Source: Paenibacillus sp. LHD-117
Lineage (GTDB): Bacteria; Bacillota; Bacilli; Paenibacillales; Paenibacillaceae
Reading direction: 5' to 3'
Length of the DNA stretch: 64,000 nucleotides
NCBI RefSeq assembly: GCF_030929555.1
Contig: NZ_JAVFVT010000002.1
Span: forward strand, 1-64,000
The position numbers were made by a program, and so were the translations under genes. Under the pieces are notes generated by a model, which did no database searches, was not told where the DNA came from, and saw only the letters and a program-made list of their open reading frames with translations. Below are positions 1 through 7,486 of this stretch, piece after piece (within the stretch, counting starts at the first letter, position 1; every line of letters starts with the position of its first letter).

Positions 1-91
1 GTAGACTTCACTTTAAGGGTGCTCCTTCCTTGGTTGGTGATGTTCTCGACAAACACCATTCTACCAAAGATTAGAGCACTTTTTTATATTT
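1..91. other. Left edge, no assigned gene
   Basis: This stretch lies past the 3' end of the fourth cassette gene. An attC-like repeat would be expected here, but no TAAC core and no TATTCACG arm is visible. A short frame opens on the minus strand from an ATG at 59 (MVFVENITNQGRS...) and runs off the edge without a good ribosome binding site, and plus-strand frames are also open. The array may have been interrupted just outside the window. I cannot assign a function. Confidence 0.3.
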
Positions 92-490
92 TTATAAGGT
101 GATACTTTCGTAATTCAGGATTAATTCAAATGTATCTTCTTCATGGTTCCAGTAAAAAATCTCTTCTCCTAATTCTCTTGAATCATCAATTAACTTATAG
201 CATAACAAATCGCCAGTGCCATCATAAGCAATCGAAATATAGTCCCCTGTATTCTCTGGCCATAACTCACCAGTATTGTTTCTTACAATATCATCATATG
301 TATTCGAGAGTCTCATTGAATCCTTAATGGGGTATAGAATCCACTCGTCTATTTCAGGCTGGTTTACTATTCCAACTAATTTTTTATACTGTTCAGGAAG
401 CTTTACGCCTAACACTTCCTCTGTATTTTTTATATCTTGAATCTCTACTCCGGGCTTTCGACTTGAAATGAGTTTTATAAGCACATCCAT
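92..490 (-). CDS. SMI1/KNR4 (SUKH) family protein, cassette 4
   Basis: A 132-residue acidic protein of SMI1/KNR4 (SUKH) type. It has an N-terminal helix with EEVLGVKLPEQYKKL, the usual start of the fold, followed by a W/DxxG-containing middle (YISIAYDGTGDLLCYKL) and an acidic end. Known family members are often immunity proteins against contact-dependent or polymorphic toxins; no cognate toxin is visible here, so that role is inference. The ATG has a good ribosome binding site (AAGGTGAT). The gene is AT-rich compared with the chromosome to the right. It is the cassette farthest from the integrase remnant and is preceded by an attC-like repeat (535-658). Family call is fairly secure; function is not. 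Confidence 0.75.
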   Translation of the reverse strand: MDVLIKLISSRKPGVEIQDIKNTEEVLGVKLPEQYKKLVGIVNQPEIDEWILYPIKDSMRLSNTYDDIVRNNTGELWPENTGDYISIAYDGTGDLLCYKLIDDSRELGEEIFYWNHEEDTFELILNYESITL

Positions 491-534
491 GAAATCACCT
501 TCCCGATCATATTTTGATTGTTTTCAGCCATTTC

Positions 535-658
535 ATATAACGTTCAGGTATTCACGACGTCCGACGATAGTCGGGTGTGTCCGGCTGCTACAACTCCCCT
601 GCCAATATCTCCTGCCGGACCGAGGGCGAATGCCTGATGCGTGAATATGGTGTTAGGT
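535..658 (-). repeat. attC-like recombination site A
   Basis: A 124-bp imperfect inverted repeat between two cassette genes. Read on the minus strand it starts with ACCTAAC (fits RYYYAAC, overlapping the stop codon of the YjbR-like gene) and ends with GTTATAT (near GTTRRRY). Inside these cores are paired TATTCACG and CGTGAATA arms, set 4 bases from one core and 7 from the other, so the arms are asymmetric as in integron attC sites. An inner GTCCGGC/GCCGGAC stem and a small CCGAC/GTCGG hairpin add structure. The core is followed by GAAA, as at the other junctions here. Confidence 0.75.
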
Positions 659-1018
659 GATGCCTCGGTCATCTTCGAATTTACTCACATCAAACGCCTT
701 TACTGATCTCTTCGGAGCAACACTACTCCATGCTTTTATTATTAATCCTTTTAACTCCTTTGGTGATACTGTATTTAGATTTATATTCATGTAGTTTAGA
801 TTTGAAAAAGTGTCTGGTACTCTATATGTTTCTGGATCCATTGTGGTATATATTTCTCGATCTTCCCCAACAGTTTTAACAGTTAAGGTGTTACCATCAG
901 GCTGTATTGTAGCAAAGATTTTATTATTTATTCGAAACGACGGTTTGCCAAAATGATCAATTTCTTTTGTTTCCGGTAATGTCAAAATAAAATTACGGAT
1001 ATCATTGAATCGAAACAA
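653..1018 (-). CDS. MmcQ/YjbR-like protein, cassette 3
   Basis: A protein of about 121 residues of the MmcQ/YjbR family (CyaY-like DNA-binding fold). The family pattern is clear: an N-terminal FNDIRNFILTLPETKE helix, then HFGKPSFRINNKIFATI, and a C-terminal ELKGLIIKAWSSVAPKR segment. I place the start at the TTG at 1018, because GAGG lies 8 bases upstream and the product then begins like family members; the same frame is open to 1060. The stop codon lies inside the attC-like core at 652-658. The family's biochemical role is poorly known. AT-rich composition and flanking repeats (535-658 and 1074-1199) mark it as a cassette. Confidence 0.75.
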   Translation of the reverse strand: MFRFNDIRNFILTLPETKEIDHFGKPSFRINNKIFATIQPDGNTLTVKTVGEDREIYTTMDPETYRVPDTFSNLNYMNINLNTVSPKELKGLIIKAWSSVAPKRSVKAFDVSKFEDDRGIT

Positions 1019-1073
1019 ATGACACACCTCACTTACTATAGTTTTGTGGTTTAAATGCACTTACCGAGGTTTC

Positions 1074-1199
1074 ACCTAACGTTTCGTATATTCACGACGT
1101 CCGACGAAGTCGGAAGTGTCCGGCTGAATCTTCTTCCCTGCCAATTGCTTCTGCCGGACCGAGGGGCGAATGCCCCGATGCGTGAATATGGTGTTATGT
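1074..1199 (-). repeat. attC-like recombination site B
   Basis: A 126-bp imperfect inverted repeat. On the minus strand it runs from ACATAAC (RYYYAAC type) to GTTAGGT (an exact GTTRRRY match), with TATTCACG/CGTGAATA arms just inside the cores. The inner part is close to site A: GGTCCGGCAG, GGCAGGG, then CAGCCGGAC and a CCGACTTCGTCGG hairpin. The sequence after the core (GAAACC) matches the junction pattern at the other sites. It separates cassette 2 from cassette 3. Confidence 0.8.
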
Positions 1200-1235
1200 G
1201 ATGCCAGTGCCATCTTGAGTTACTTACAATCGATC

Positions 1236-1724
1236 TTAATTATGATTTTTTATTGTTTCTTTAAATACTTTTTGGGGTTCGTTGTAATCAATTGGTTTAT
1301 AAATTAGTTTATTTAGCCACTTCATTCTTTCAATATGATTTCTGAATTCCAAGTGAGTATCTGTAGTATACATTGTAATTTCTTTCATTGTTCCCAAAAC
1401 ACTTCTATTATTTGTTTTTGAAATAATAATCTCAGAGCCATTTGCGAGATATGAGTTAACTAAATTCTGACTTACACCTTCGCTTATAAGATATTCTTCA
1501 AGTGTTGAAAAGAATTTTTCTTTCAATGTTTTAATTTGTGCGGTTCTAACTCCATCGATTATTACACACAATCGACTTAGATCATTAATGAAGATGATAT
1601 GTTTCCGATTATTTAGTTTGTATATATGCGCATGCCAACTATACAAATCTGATATACTTTCCATCTCCATTGGTGTAACTTTCATGTCCTTCATTAGATC
1701 TTGAGTAAACTTTAAAACGAACAC
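1236..1724 (-). CDS. DUF6933-like protein, cassette 2
   Basis: A 162-residue protein that resembles DUF6933: the N-terminal half carries the LYSWHAHIYKLNNRKHIIF and INDLSRLCVII segments typical of that family (S-W-H-A, then R-R/N-x-x-I-x-F-x-N-D). The C-terminal half is helical and less familiar. No function is established for the family. The start is a GTG with GAGAGG about 10 bases upstream, so it is less certain than its neighbours. The gene is AT-rich and sits between attC-like sites 1074-1199 and 1761-1956, with no promoter of its own that I can see. Confidence 0.65.
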   Translation of the reverse strand: MFVLKFTQDLMKDMKVTPMEMESISDLYSWHAHIYKLNNRKHIIFINDLSRLCVIIDGVRTAQIKTLKEKFFSTLEEYLISEGVSQNLVNSYLANGSEIIISKTNNRSVLGTMKEITMYTTDTHLEFRNHIERMKWLNKLIYKPIDYNEPQKVFKETIKNHN

Positions 1725-1760
1725 ACACTTCAGTCCTCTCTATAATCTTGCACTGATTTC

Positions 1761-1956
1761 ACATAACGTTCTTGTATTCACGAACCTTCACTGCCTTAAA
1801 CGACCGTAGGGAGTGGCCGCGACGCGGTTAGGCTGTGCAAGGTTGTCCGGCTGAGTATGCTCCCCTGCTACTGGATTATCTTCTTCGAAACCACTTCTTA
1901 TTGCTTCGGACGGACCAAGGAGCCGGAGGCGACGCAGCGTGAATACTGTGTTAGGC
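1761..1956 (-). repeat. attC-like recombination site C (long form)
   Basis: A 196-bp inverted repeat between cassettes 1 and 2. On the minus strand it begins GCCTAAC (exact RYYYAAC) and ends GTTATGT, with TATTCACG/CGTGAATA arms inside both cores. It is about 70 bases longer than sites A and B, because of an extra internal segment with its own inverted repeats (for example CCGCGTCGCGG). The remainder keeps the GCCGGAC inner arm. Variable length with constant ends is the usual attC behaviour. Confidence 0.75.
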
Positions 1957-1960
1957 GATG

Positions 1961-2788
1961 TCAACTCTTCATTGAATTAGCTTGCAAAATTATTTTCAAA
2001 TCTTTTATTGTATTTACTTTCCTTAATTCGTAATGATTTTTCAAGTTTACTTTTAGAGTCTGTTTATTAAATCTACATGAAAGAGTCATTAAGAAAATTG
2101 TTAAAATTTTATTTGATTTTAAATTCGTTCTTAAAATAAGATTTTCATACAAACACATATACTGGAGCAACAATAAGAGAGGTGCATGTAATAAGACTCC
2201 AATAATATCAAAGAACATTTTTTCATAAAAGTCCACTTTTGTTGCATCATGAAGATTAAAAATAAACCCCTTAAACGCTACAAAGACAAATATTATTCCG
2301 ATTACTACAAGAAAGAAATTCAAGAATTTATGTAATTGTAAATTCTTATCTCCAGCATTATTTACAGCAATTATTCCACCAATTAGAACTAGGAACGGTA
2401 CTAAAATCAATTCAATCCAAAGTGGTAGTGTGTATTCATTAATAATGAATACCGGAATAACACTCAATTTAAAAGATTCAAGTATAAGTTTTCCAATATT
2501 CACTTCACTTAATTTTGAAGTGACTTTAAAAATAAGTGGATACAAAGCCATAAAAATCCACAGAATATAGTCCTTAATAACTCCAATTTCAAGTATCTCA
2601 AAAAAATACATTATTAAAAACATGATTACAATATAAGTATTCGTAAAAATAAAAATTGGATGCATTAGTAAATTATAAAAAGATTTAATAATGTTAGGTA
2701 TTGATGAACGGAAACCTTTAATAAATAATGCTAATAATAAAAAAATAATTATCCAAATTACTATAGCTTCTTCTCTTGGATTTAACAA
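1961..2788 (-). CDS. Multi-spanning membrane protein of unknown function, cassette 1
   Basis: A 275-residue hydrophobic protein with about six or seven predicted membrane segments (around residues 8-24, 45-66, 72-90, 112-140, 158-178 and 192-212), followed by a basic soluble tail of about 60 residues rich in Lys and Asn. I recognise no family. It starts with TTG, supported by GAGGT 6 bases upstream; the first codons read LNPREEA. It is the cassette nearest the integrase remnant: its start lies about 40 bases after the attI-like core at 2824-2830, and its stop lies 5 bases before attC-like site C. Strong AT richness suggests foreign origin. Confidence 0.6.
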   Translation of the reverse strand: MLNPREEAIVIWIIIFLLLALFIKGFRSSIPNIIKSFYNLLMHPIFIFTNTYIVIMFLIMYFFEILEIGVIKDYILWIFMALYPLIFKVTSKLSEVNIGKLILESFKLSVIPVFIINEYTLPLWIELILVPFLVLIGGIIAVNNAGDKNLQLHKFLNFFLVVIGIIFVFVAFKGFIFNLHDATKVDFYEKMFFDIIGVLLHAPLLLLLQYMCLYENLILRTNLKSNKILTIFLMTLSCRFNKQTLKVNLKNHYELRKVNTIKDLKIILQANSMKS

Positions 2789-2823
2789 TGCACTACCTCT
2801 TTTTTAAGTTTATAGTTGATTTC

Positions 2824-2943
2824 GCCTAACTTCTTTTTTACGTCTTACTTAAAAAGATGTTGATCTTAACAAGTTTCTGAAATACAGTAACATCGCTATA
2901 TCATCGGTATTTATGCTGGCTATTTCTTGGCTTCTCCCTACCC
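2824..2943 (-). other. attI-like region next to the integrase remnant
   Basis: Between the integrase remnant and the first cassette there is a single core, GTTAGGC (2824-2830 on the minus strand), followed by GAAATC. The same sequence type follows the core of all three attC-like repeats. Unlike those, this core has no long inverted partner, which is what an attI site looks like. The rest of the stretch (up to 2943) is AT-rich with a GTTAAGATC near 2864 that could be an accessory integrase site. Position and the shared junction sequence are the evidence. Confidence 0.55.
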
Positions 2944-3925
2944 TCAATCCCCCTGATCCAGCGGGCTCTTAATCCGACGAATATCCTTAATGCTTACATG
3001 CGTATATCGTTCCGTCGTCTTACTGCTCTTGTGACCCAATAGCTCCTGGATGTAACGAATGTCGATGCCGCCTTCCAGCAGATGAGTGGCGAAGGAATGC
3101 CGCAGCGTGTGAATGCTGGCTTTTTTGCCGATCTATGATGCAGCGAGTGCCTGCTCGAATATTTTCTGAGCGGATCTCTCTGTAAGATGTTGATGAACAT
3201 ACTGTCCGGGGAAAAGCCATTCGCTACGTCCATGTTCGTCTAGATACTGCTGCAGCATTATAAAAGCTTAATTCCGACAACAAGGTCACCCGATCTTTCC
3301 GTCCCTTCCCTTGACGAACCAAAAGCGTCTTCCGCTCTGGGTCCAGATCGTTGTAACGAAGCTTCACGACTTCGCTAACCCGTAATCCAGACGAATACGT
3401 CAATATCAATAACGCTTTATGCTTCAGGTTGGTTACGGTTCGAATCATCCTCTTGATCTCGCTAAGCGATAAAACTTGCGGAAGCTTTGATTCTTTCTTA
3501 GGCCTGATATAGGCCGCTTTTTTCTTTGATAAGCAGAACACGTTCGTGGTAAAATTTGATCGCGCTAATAGCTTGGTTGACATACGAATGCGAACAACCG
3601 CGCTCGATAAGCTGCAAGGAATAGTGATAACATCCCAAACCGTTGTTTTCCTCCTTACCGTTTCGGGTTGCGGTTTACGGTCTCCGACAGTTTGCAAGAG
3701 ATAACATTCGTCTCTTAATGCCTGATCCGCTTGCAAACGCTCTAGACCAAATCCATCGATCAATCGTTCGATATGATGAAGCGTGTAGGGCACGGACCAG
3801 GTTTTGTCGGCAGGCTGCCATCTACTTCCTTTGATCGATTTCATGACTTTCACGTATTCCGGAATGTACCCGTTAAACCAAACGCGAACCGTGTAGTCAT
3901 CCTTTTTCGTTAACCGAACATCCAT
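2944..3925 (-). pseudogene. Tyrosine recombinase (integron integrase-like), broken
   Basis: Remains of a tyrosine recombinase. The likely start is the ATG at 3925 after a GGGGGG ribosome binding site. An N-terminal HARP-like stretch (RVWFNGYIPEYVKVMK...SRWQPADKTWSVPY) is followed by a SAM-like N-terminal domain (IERGCSHSYVNQAISAIKFY) and the catalytic domain. The catalytic motifs survive: SSGLRVSEV (Arg), GKGRKDR (Lys), [12 protein letters not shown] (His/Arg), LLGHKS and ERYTHV (Tyr). They lie in different frames. I see shifts near 3640, near 3510 and near 3265, and an in-frame TAG near 3133 just before [12 protein letters not shown]. The C-terminal IRRIKSPLD is common to integron-type integrases and their Bacillota relatives. 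It cannot make a full protein unless the sequence has errors. Confidence 0.8.
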
Positions 3926-4087
3926 GCGCATGCCCCCCATTATATCATTCATGCAAAATACTGGAAACAAAAAAGAGGAATCTGAGTTTGACGACTCGAG
4001 TTCCTCTGGTGCTTCCAGTTCAATCCATTCCATTAGCTGCATGCTATCATGCTTGACAATCCTTGTAAATACTATTTGCATCGCGTT

Positions 4088-4108
4088 CGGTACGGTACGG
4101 TACGGGAC
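4088..4108. repeat. Short GGTAC tandem repeat
   Basis: Three to four copies of a 5-base GGTAC unit lie upstream of the integrase remnant. A possible minus-strand promoter (TTTACA, 17 bases, TAGCAT) follows between here and the gene. No role can be assigned to the repeat. Confidence 0.5.
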
Positions 4109-4167
4109 AAGTTCAGCGTCACCTTCACCATTTCGACCGTTCCTGCAGCATCCTAGCAGCACACGCC

Positions 4168-4207
4168 AAAAAAGCTTCGAATGCCACTCGCATTCGAAGC
4201 TTTTTTT
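4168..4207 (-). terminator. Bidirectional intrinsic terminator
   Basis: A perfect 11-bp stem (GCTTCGAATGC / GCATTCGAAGC) with a 5-base loop, flanked by A6 on one side and T7 on the other. It ends the SRPBCC gene on the minus strand and insulates the cassette region from the chromosome to the right. Confidence 0.9.
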
Positions 4208-4225
4208 GATTGGCCCTGACTTGGG

Positions 4226-4693
4226 TTAGGAAGGATCCTTCATACGGTTATCTAATTGTTCGAGTACAATCGGCCAAGCCTCTGCATGCTGATTTTTGGA
4301 GGACTCGTCGGGAAAACCCGCGTGGGTAAGCCGCAGCTCTGTTCCGCCGCTCATAGGTGTTAATTCAACTGTAACAACCGTTTCGGCTCCCCGGGTTCCT
4401 TCCGTGCCGGTTACCCATGTCATCTCGACTAAACGATTAGGTTCAAGTCTTAGAAAACGGCCATAATGTGGATGTCGCTGCGCCTCCGTTTGATTCTCGA
4501 ATCGATAGACGGTTTCGAAGAAAAAGAGCGTATTTACTTCTCCAAACATAATGACACTCCCCGGAGCAGCGAACCAGCGGTCGAATTGTTGGGTCCACGC
4601 TTGGTATAACACTTCCGGAGAGGTATCCATCAAGCGTTCTACGGTTAGCTTCAACGGCCTTGCCGAGAGGTCGGGCTTCGTAATGGGCTTCAT
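4226..4693 (-). CDS. SRPBCC (AHSA1-like) domain protein
   Basis: A 155-residue single-domain protein of the START/Bet v1 (SRPBCC, AHSA1-like) superfamily. Visible family traits are the opening [20 protein letters not shown], the W-aromatic-rich [15 protein letters not shown], the [18 protein letters not shown] strand and the C-terminal [33 protein letters not shown]. These proteins bind small hydrophobic ligands or act as chaperone cofactors; no ligand can be named here. The ATG at 4693 is chosen because GAAGGGG sits 8 bases before it; the frame is open further upstream but through the neighbouring terminator. It appears to be monocistronic. Confidence 0.85.
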   Translation of the reverse strand: MKPITKPDLSARPLKLTVERLMDTSPEVLYQAWTQQFDRWFAAPGSVIMFGEVNTLFFFETVYRFENQTEAQRHPHYGRFLRLEPNRLVEMTWVTGTEGTRGAETVVTVELTPMSGGTELRLTHAGFPDESSKNQHAEAWPIVLEQLDNRMKDPS

Positions 4694-4796
4694 AACCAAA
4701 TCCCCTTCTCGATATGATCGTATTTCCTTTACTATAGCCGAGTTGTGCAGCAATTGCACCCAACAGCTAGCGTGGCGAAATATCGTCCATGAATGC

Positions 4797-4839
4797 AAAA
4801 AAGCCTGCTCCCCTTCAACCATCGAAGGGTAAGCAGGCT
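4797..4839 (-). terminator. Terminator of the ABC-F gene
   Basis: AGCCTGCT/AGCAGGCT stem extended by CCCTTC/GAAGGG around a short loop, followed on the minus strand by T6. It lies directly after the ABC-F stop codon. Confidence 0.9.
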
Positions 4840-4857
4840 GCTTGCGATCATCAAGAT

Positions 4858-6414
4858 TTAGAATACTTTCGTCGTCCAGGACTCGCAATTCCACGTTTCC
4901 GTCACAATGTCGCGATAAAATTCAGGTTCGTGGGAAATGAGCAGGATGCTGCCTTTGTAAGCCTTCAGCGCCCGCTTCAATTCATCCTTCGCGTCGACGT
5001 CCAAGTGGTTCGTCGGCTCGTCGAGCACGAGCAGGTTCGTATCACGGTTGATCAGCTTGCAGAGGCGGACTTTGGCTTTCTCCCCGCCGCTGAGCACGGT
5101 GATCTTGCTTTCGATATGTTTGGTCGTCAGACCGCACTTCGCAAGAGCCGCGCGCACTTCGAACTGCGTATAGGAAGGGAACTCGTTCCAGATCTCTTCG
5201 ATACACGTGTTGTAGTTCGCGTCCTTCGCTTCTTGCACGAAATAACCGATTTCTAGGTTTTCCCCGAGCTGCACGTTGCCGGATACGGCAGGAATTTCGC
5301 CGAGAATGCTGCGCAGAAGCGTCGTCTTGCCGATCCCATTGGCGCCGACGAGCGCAATCTTCTGCCCTCTCTCCATCCGAAGGTCAAGCGGACGGGAAAG
5401 CGGCTCCGAATAACCGATGACCAGATCTTTGGCTTCGAAGATGACGCGTCCAGCGGTACGGCCTTCCTTGAAGTTAAACGACGGCTTTGGCTTCTCCTTG
5501 GCCAGCTCGATGACATCCATCTTGTCGAGCTTCTTCTGGCGGGACATCGCCATGTTCCGGGTTGCCACGCTCGCTTTGTTACGGGCCACGAAGTCCTTCA
5601 AATCCGCGATCTCTTGCTGCTGGCGCTTATAAGCCGACTCCAGCTGCTGCTTCCTCATCTCGTGGACTTCCTGGAAATGATGATAGTCGCCGACGTAGCG
5701 GTTAAGCTGTTGGTTCTCCATATGGTAGATCAAGTTGATGACGCTGTTCAGGAACGGAATATCGTGAGAGATCAGGATAAACGCGTTTTCGTATTCTTGA
5801 AGATAACGTTTCAACCACTCGATATGAACTTCGTCCAAGTAGTTCGTAGGCTCGTCGAGGAGCAAAATGTCCGGCTTCTCGAGGAGCAGCTTGGCAAGCA
5901 ATACTTTCGTGCGTTGACCGCCGCTCAAGTCGTTAACGTCCTTGTCCAGGCCGATGTCCGTCAAGCCGAGGCCGCGCGCCGTCTCTTCCACTTTCGCATC
6001 GATCATATAGAAGTCCTGGTTCGTCAGCATATCCTGAATCGTGCCGACATCCTCCAGCAGCTTCTCGAGTTCGTCGGGCGACACATCGCCCATACGGGCA
6101 TACATGTCGTTCATCTCGTTCTCCATGTCGAACAAATATTGGAACGCGCTCTTAAGCACGTCGCGGATCGTCATCCCTTTGGTCAATACGGCGTGCTGGT
6201 CGAGATAACCGACGCGCATCCGCTTGGACCACTCCACCTTACCGTCATCCGGCTGAAGCTTGCCCGTAATAATGTTCATAAAGGTTGATTTGCCTTCGCC
6301 GTTCGCGCCGATCAGGCCGATATGTTCGCCTTTCAGCAGTCGGAATGATACGTCGTTGAAGATCGCGCGGTCGCCGAAGCCATGGCTAAGTCGTTCTACG
6401 TTTAATATGCTCAT
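4858..6414 (-). CDS. ABC-F family ATPase (YkpA/YbiT type)
   Basis: A 518-residue soluble protein with two ABC ATPase domains and no membrane segments, as in the ABC-F translation factors and ribosome-protection proteins. The first domain has Walker [10 protein letters not shown] (residues 36-44), signature [12 protein letters not shown] and [14 protein letters not shown]. The second has [20 protein letters not shown] and [13 protein letters not shown]. The linker between them is the charged coiled coil [21 protein letters not shown], and the arm in domain 1 ([13 protein letters not shown] region) resembles the YkpA/YbiT subgroup rather than the antibiotic-resistance subgroups. ATG at 6414 has AGGTG 7 bases upstream; a GTG three codons earlier is less well placed. 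Probable role is ribosome-associated; resistance is not supported. Confidence 0.88.
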   Translation of the reverse strand: MSILNVERLSHGFGDRAIFNDVSFRLLKGEHIGLIGANGEGKSTFMNIITGKLQPDDGKVEWSKRMRVGYLDQHAVLTKGMTIRDVLKSAFQYLFDMENEMNDMYARMGDVSPDELEKLLEDVGTIQDMLTNQDFYMIDAKVEETARGLGLTDIGLDKDVNDLSGGQRTKVLLAKLLLEKPDILLLDEPTNYLDEVHIEWLKRYLQEYENAFILISHDIPFLNSVINLIYHMENQQLNRYVGDYHHFQEVHEMRKQQLESAYKRQQQEIADLKDFVARNKASVATRNMAMSRQKKLDKMDVIELAKEKPKPSFNFKEGRTAGRVIFEAKDLVIGYSEPLSRPLDLRMERGQKIALVGANGIGKTTLLRSILGEIPAVSGNVQLGENLEIGYFVQEAKDANYNTCIEEIWNEFPSYTQFEVRAALAKCGLTTKHIESKITVLSGGEKAKVRLCKLINRDTNLLVLDEPTNHLDVDAKDELKRALKAYKGSILLISHEPEFYRDIVTETWNCESWTTKVF

Positions 6415-6452
6415 GAATGACACCTTTTCTGTAAGAAATTCATACTCGCTAT

Positions 6453-6482
6453 ATTATAATCGTTTTCGTACCGCCAACTCAA
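6453..6482 (-). promoter_or_regulatory. Likely sigma-A promoter of the ABC-F gene
   Basis: On the minus strand TTGAGT and TATAAT are separated by 18 bases, about 40 bases upstream of the ABC-F start. Confidence 0.55.
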
Positions 6483-6528
6483 CCAGTAAATGATGATTTT
6501 ACGCTTGATACGGGTCATTTTCCGCACG

Positions 6529-6575
6529 AAAAAGCCGGCAATCCGCGTCGATGGTTGACCGGATTGCCGGCTTTT
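6529..6575 (-). terminator. Bidirectional terminator after the hydrolase gene
   Basis: AAAGCCGGCAATCC and GGATTGCCGGCTTT form a 14-bp stem with A/T tracts on both sides. It ends the marR-MFS-hydrolase cluster. Confidence 0.9.
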
Positions 6576-6612
6576 GAACCTGCGGGCTTACGTGAGAAAG
6601 CTTCCTCTTCTC

Positions 6613-7431
6613 TTATCGCTTTAATACTTCCAATAACTTAACATTAAAGGCTTCCGACTCGCAGATAGGAGCGCCATGCCCGCTGTTCGCCATCGGGATC
6701 AGCTCGGAGCCATGAATCTTCTCATGCACAAGCTGCGCGCTCTTGAACGGGATCAGCTCGTCATGAATGCCATGGAAGATGGCCGTCGGCACTTTGATTG
6801 CGGCAAGATCCTTGCTGACGTTATCCTGCGTCGATCCCAGAAGCAGATTGATGCTTGCATACGAAGCGGATTGCATGCCCATGCCGACGAACCATTGCTG
6901 CATGGCCGGCCCCAGGTTGCGGTTGAAGAACATGAGCGACACGTCGTTAAAGAACTTCGGCCGATTCGTAAGCAATGGCTTCAGCAAGGCATCGAAAGCC
7001 GCTTGCGGCAGCGCATCCGGCGCGTCGGGACCTTGAATTAGCGCTGGCGCGACCGCATCGATGAGGACGAGCTTCTTTATGCCCTTCGCTTTGTGGCGCG
7101 CCATATACCGGATCGACACAGCGCCTCCCATGGAGAATCCCACAAGCGTCGCGTCTTGAACTTGAAGCGCGGAGATGACCGCGGCCGCGTCGTCCGCAAG
7201 TCTATCGTATGTGTAGCCGTGCCATGGCTTATCCGATTGGCCGAATCCTCGCATATCCATGGCAATGCAGCGGTAACCGTGCATCGGAAGCACATTGTAC
7301 TGGTATTCGAACATGGCATGGCTCAGCGGCCAACCGTGAATGAAGAAAACGGTTTGGCTGCCCGGGCCCGGATTGATATCCTCCACATAGATATGCACGT
7401 CTTTCTCGACTTCCACGTACAAACGAATCAC
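6613..7431 (-). CDS. Alpha/beta hydrolase (chloroperoxidase/esterase-like)
   Basis: A 272-residue alpha/beta-fold hydrolase. The oxyanion region FFIHGWPLSH (residues 29-38), the nucleophile elbow GFSMGG (Ser near residue 100), an acidic residue in HGIHDELIPF and the C-terminal His in NSGHGAP give a complete Ser-Asp-His set. Cofactor-free haloperoxidases/arylesterases are the closest pattern; the substrate is unknown. The annotated start is a GTG whose GGGG is too close; a TTG three codons later (7422) has GGGGTGA at 5 bases and may be the real start. That ribosome binding site lies in the 3' arm of a strong inverted repeat (7431-7470). The gene follows the MFS gene on the same strand and may be co-transcribed with it. 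Confidence 0.85.
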   Translation of the reverse strand: MIRLYVEVEKDVHIYVEDINPGPGSQTVFFIHGWPLSHAMFEYQYNVLPMHGYRCIAMDMRGFGQSDKPWHGYTYDRLADDAAAVISALQVQDATLVGFSMGGAVSIRYMARHKAKGIKKLVLIDAVAPALIQGPDAPDALPQAAFDALLKPLLTNRPKFFNDVSLMFFNRNLGPAMQQWFVGMGMQSASYASINLLLGSTQDNVSKDLAAIKVPTAIFHGIHDELIPFKSAQLVHEKIHGSELIPMANSGHGAPICESEAFNVKLLEVLKR

Positions 7432-7470
7432 CCCATATGCATGATCGCGGAACGATACATGTATATGGGG
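7431..7470 (-). promoter_or_regulatory. Inverted repeat covering the hydrolase ribosome binding site
   Basis: CCCCATATGCATG at 7431-7443 is mirrored by CATGTATATGGGG at 7458-7470, 12 of 13 positions pairing around a 14-base loop. In the minus-strand transcript the 3' arm ends in the GGGG that should act as Shine-Dalgarno for the hydrolase gene, so folding would hide it. It could also be an operator. Confidence 0.5.
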
Positions 7471-7486
7471 TGTCCGTCGAAATATG

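Noticed and set aside
535..1956. Repeated units separated by unrelated sequence, first considered as a CRISPR-like array.
   Set aside because: The repeats are 124-196 bp inverted repeats and the sequences between them are genes with ribosome binding sites, so spacers and CRISPR are excluded.
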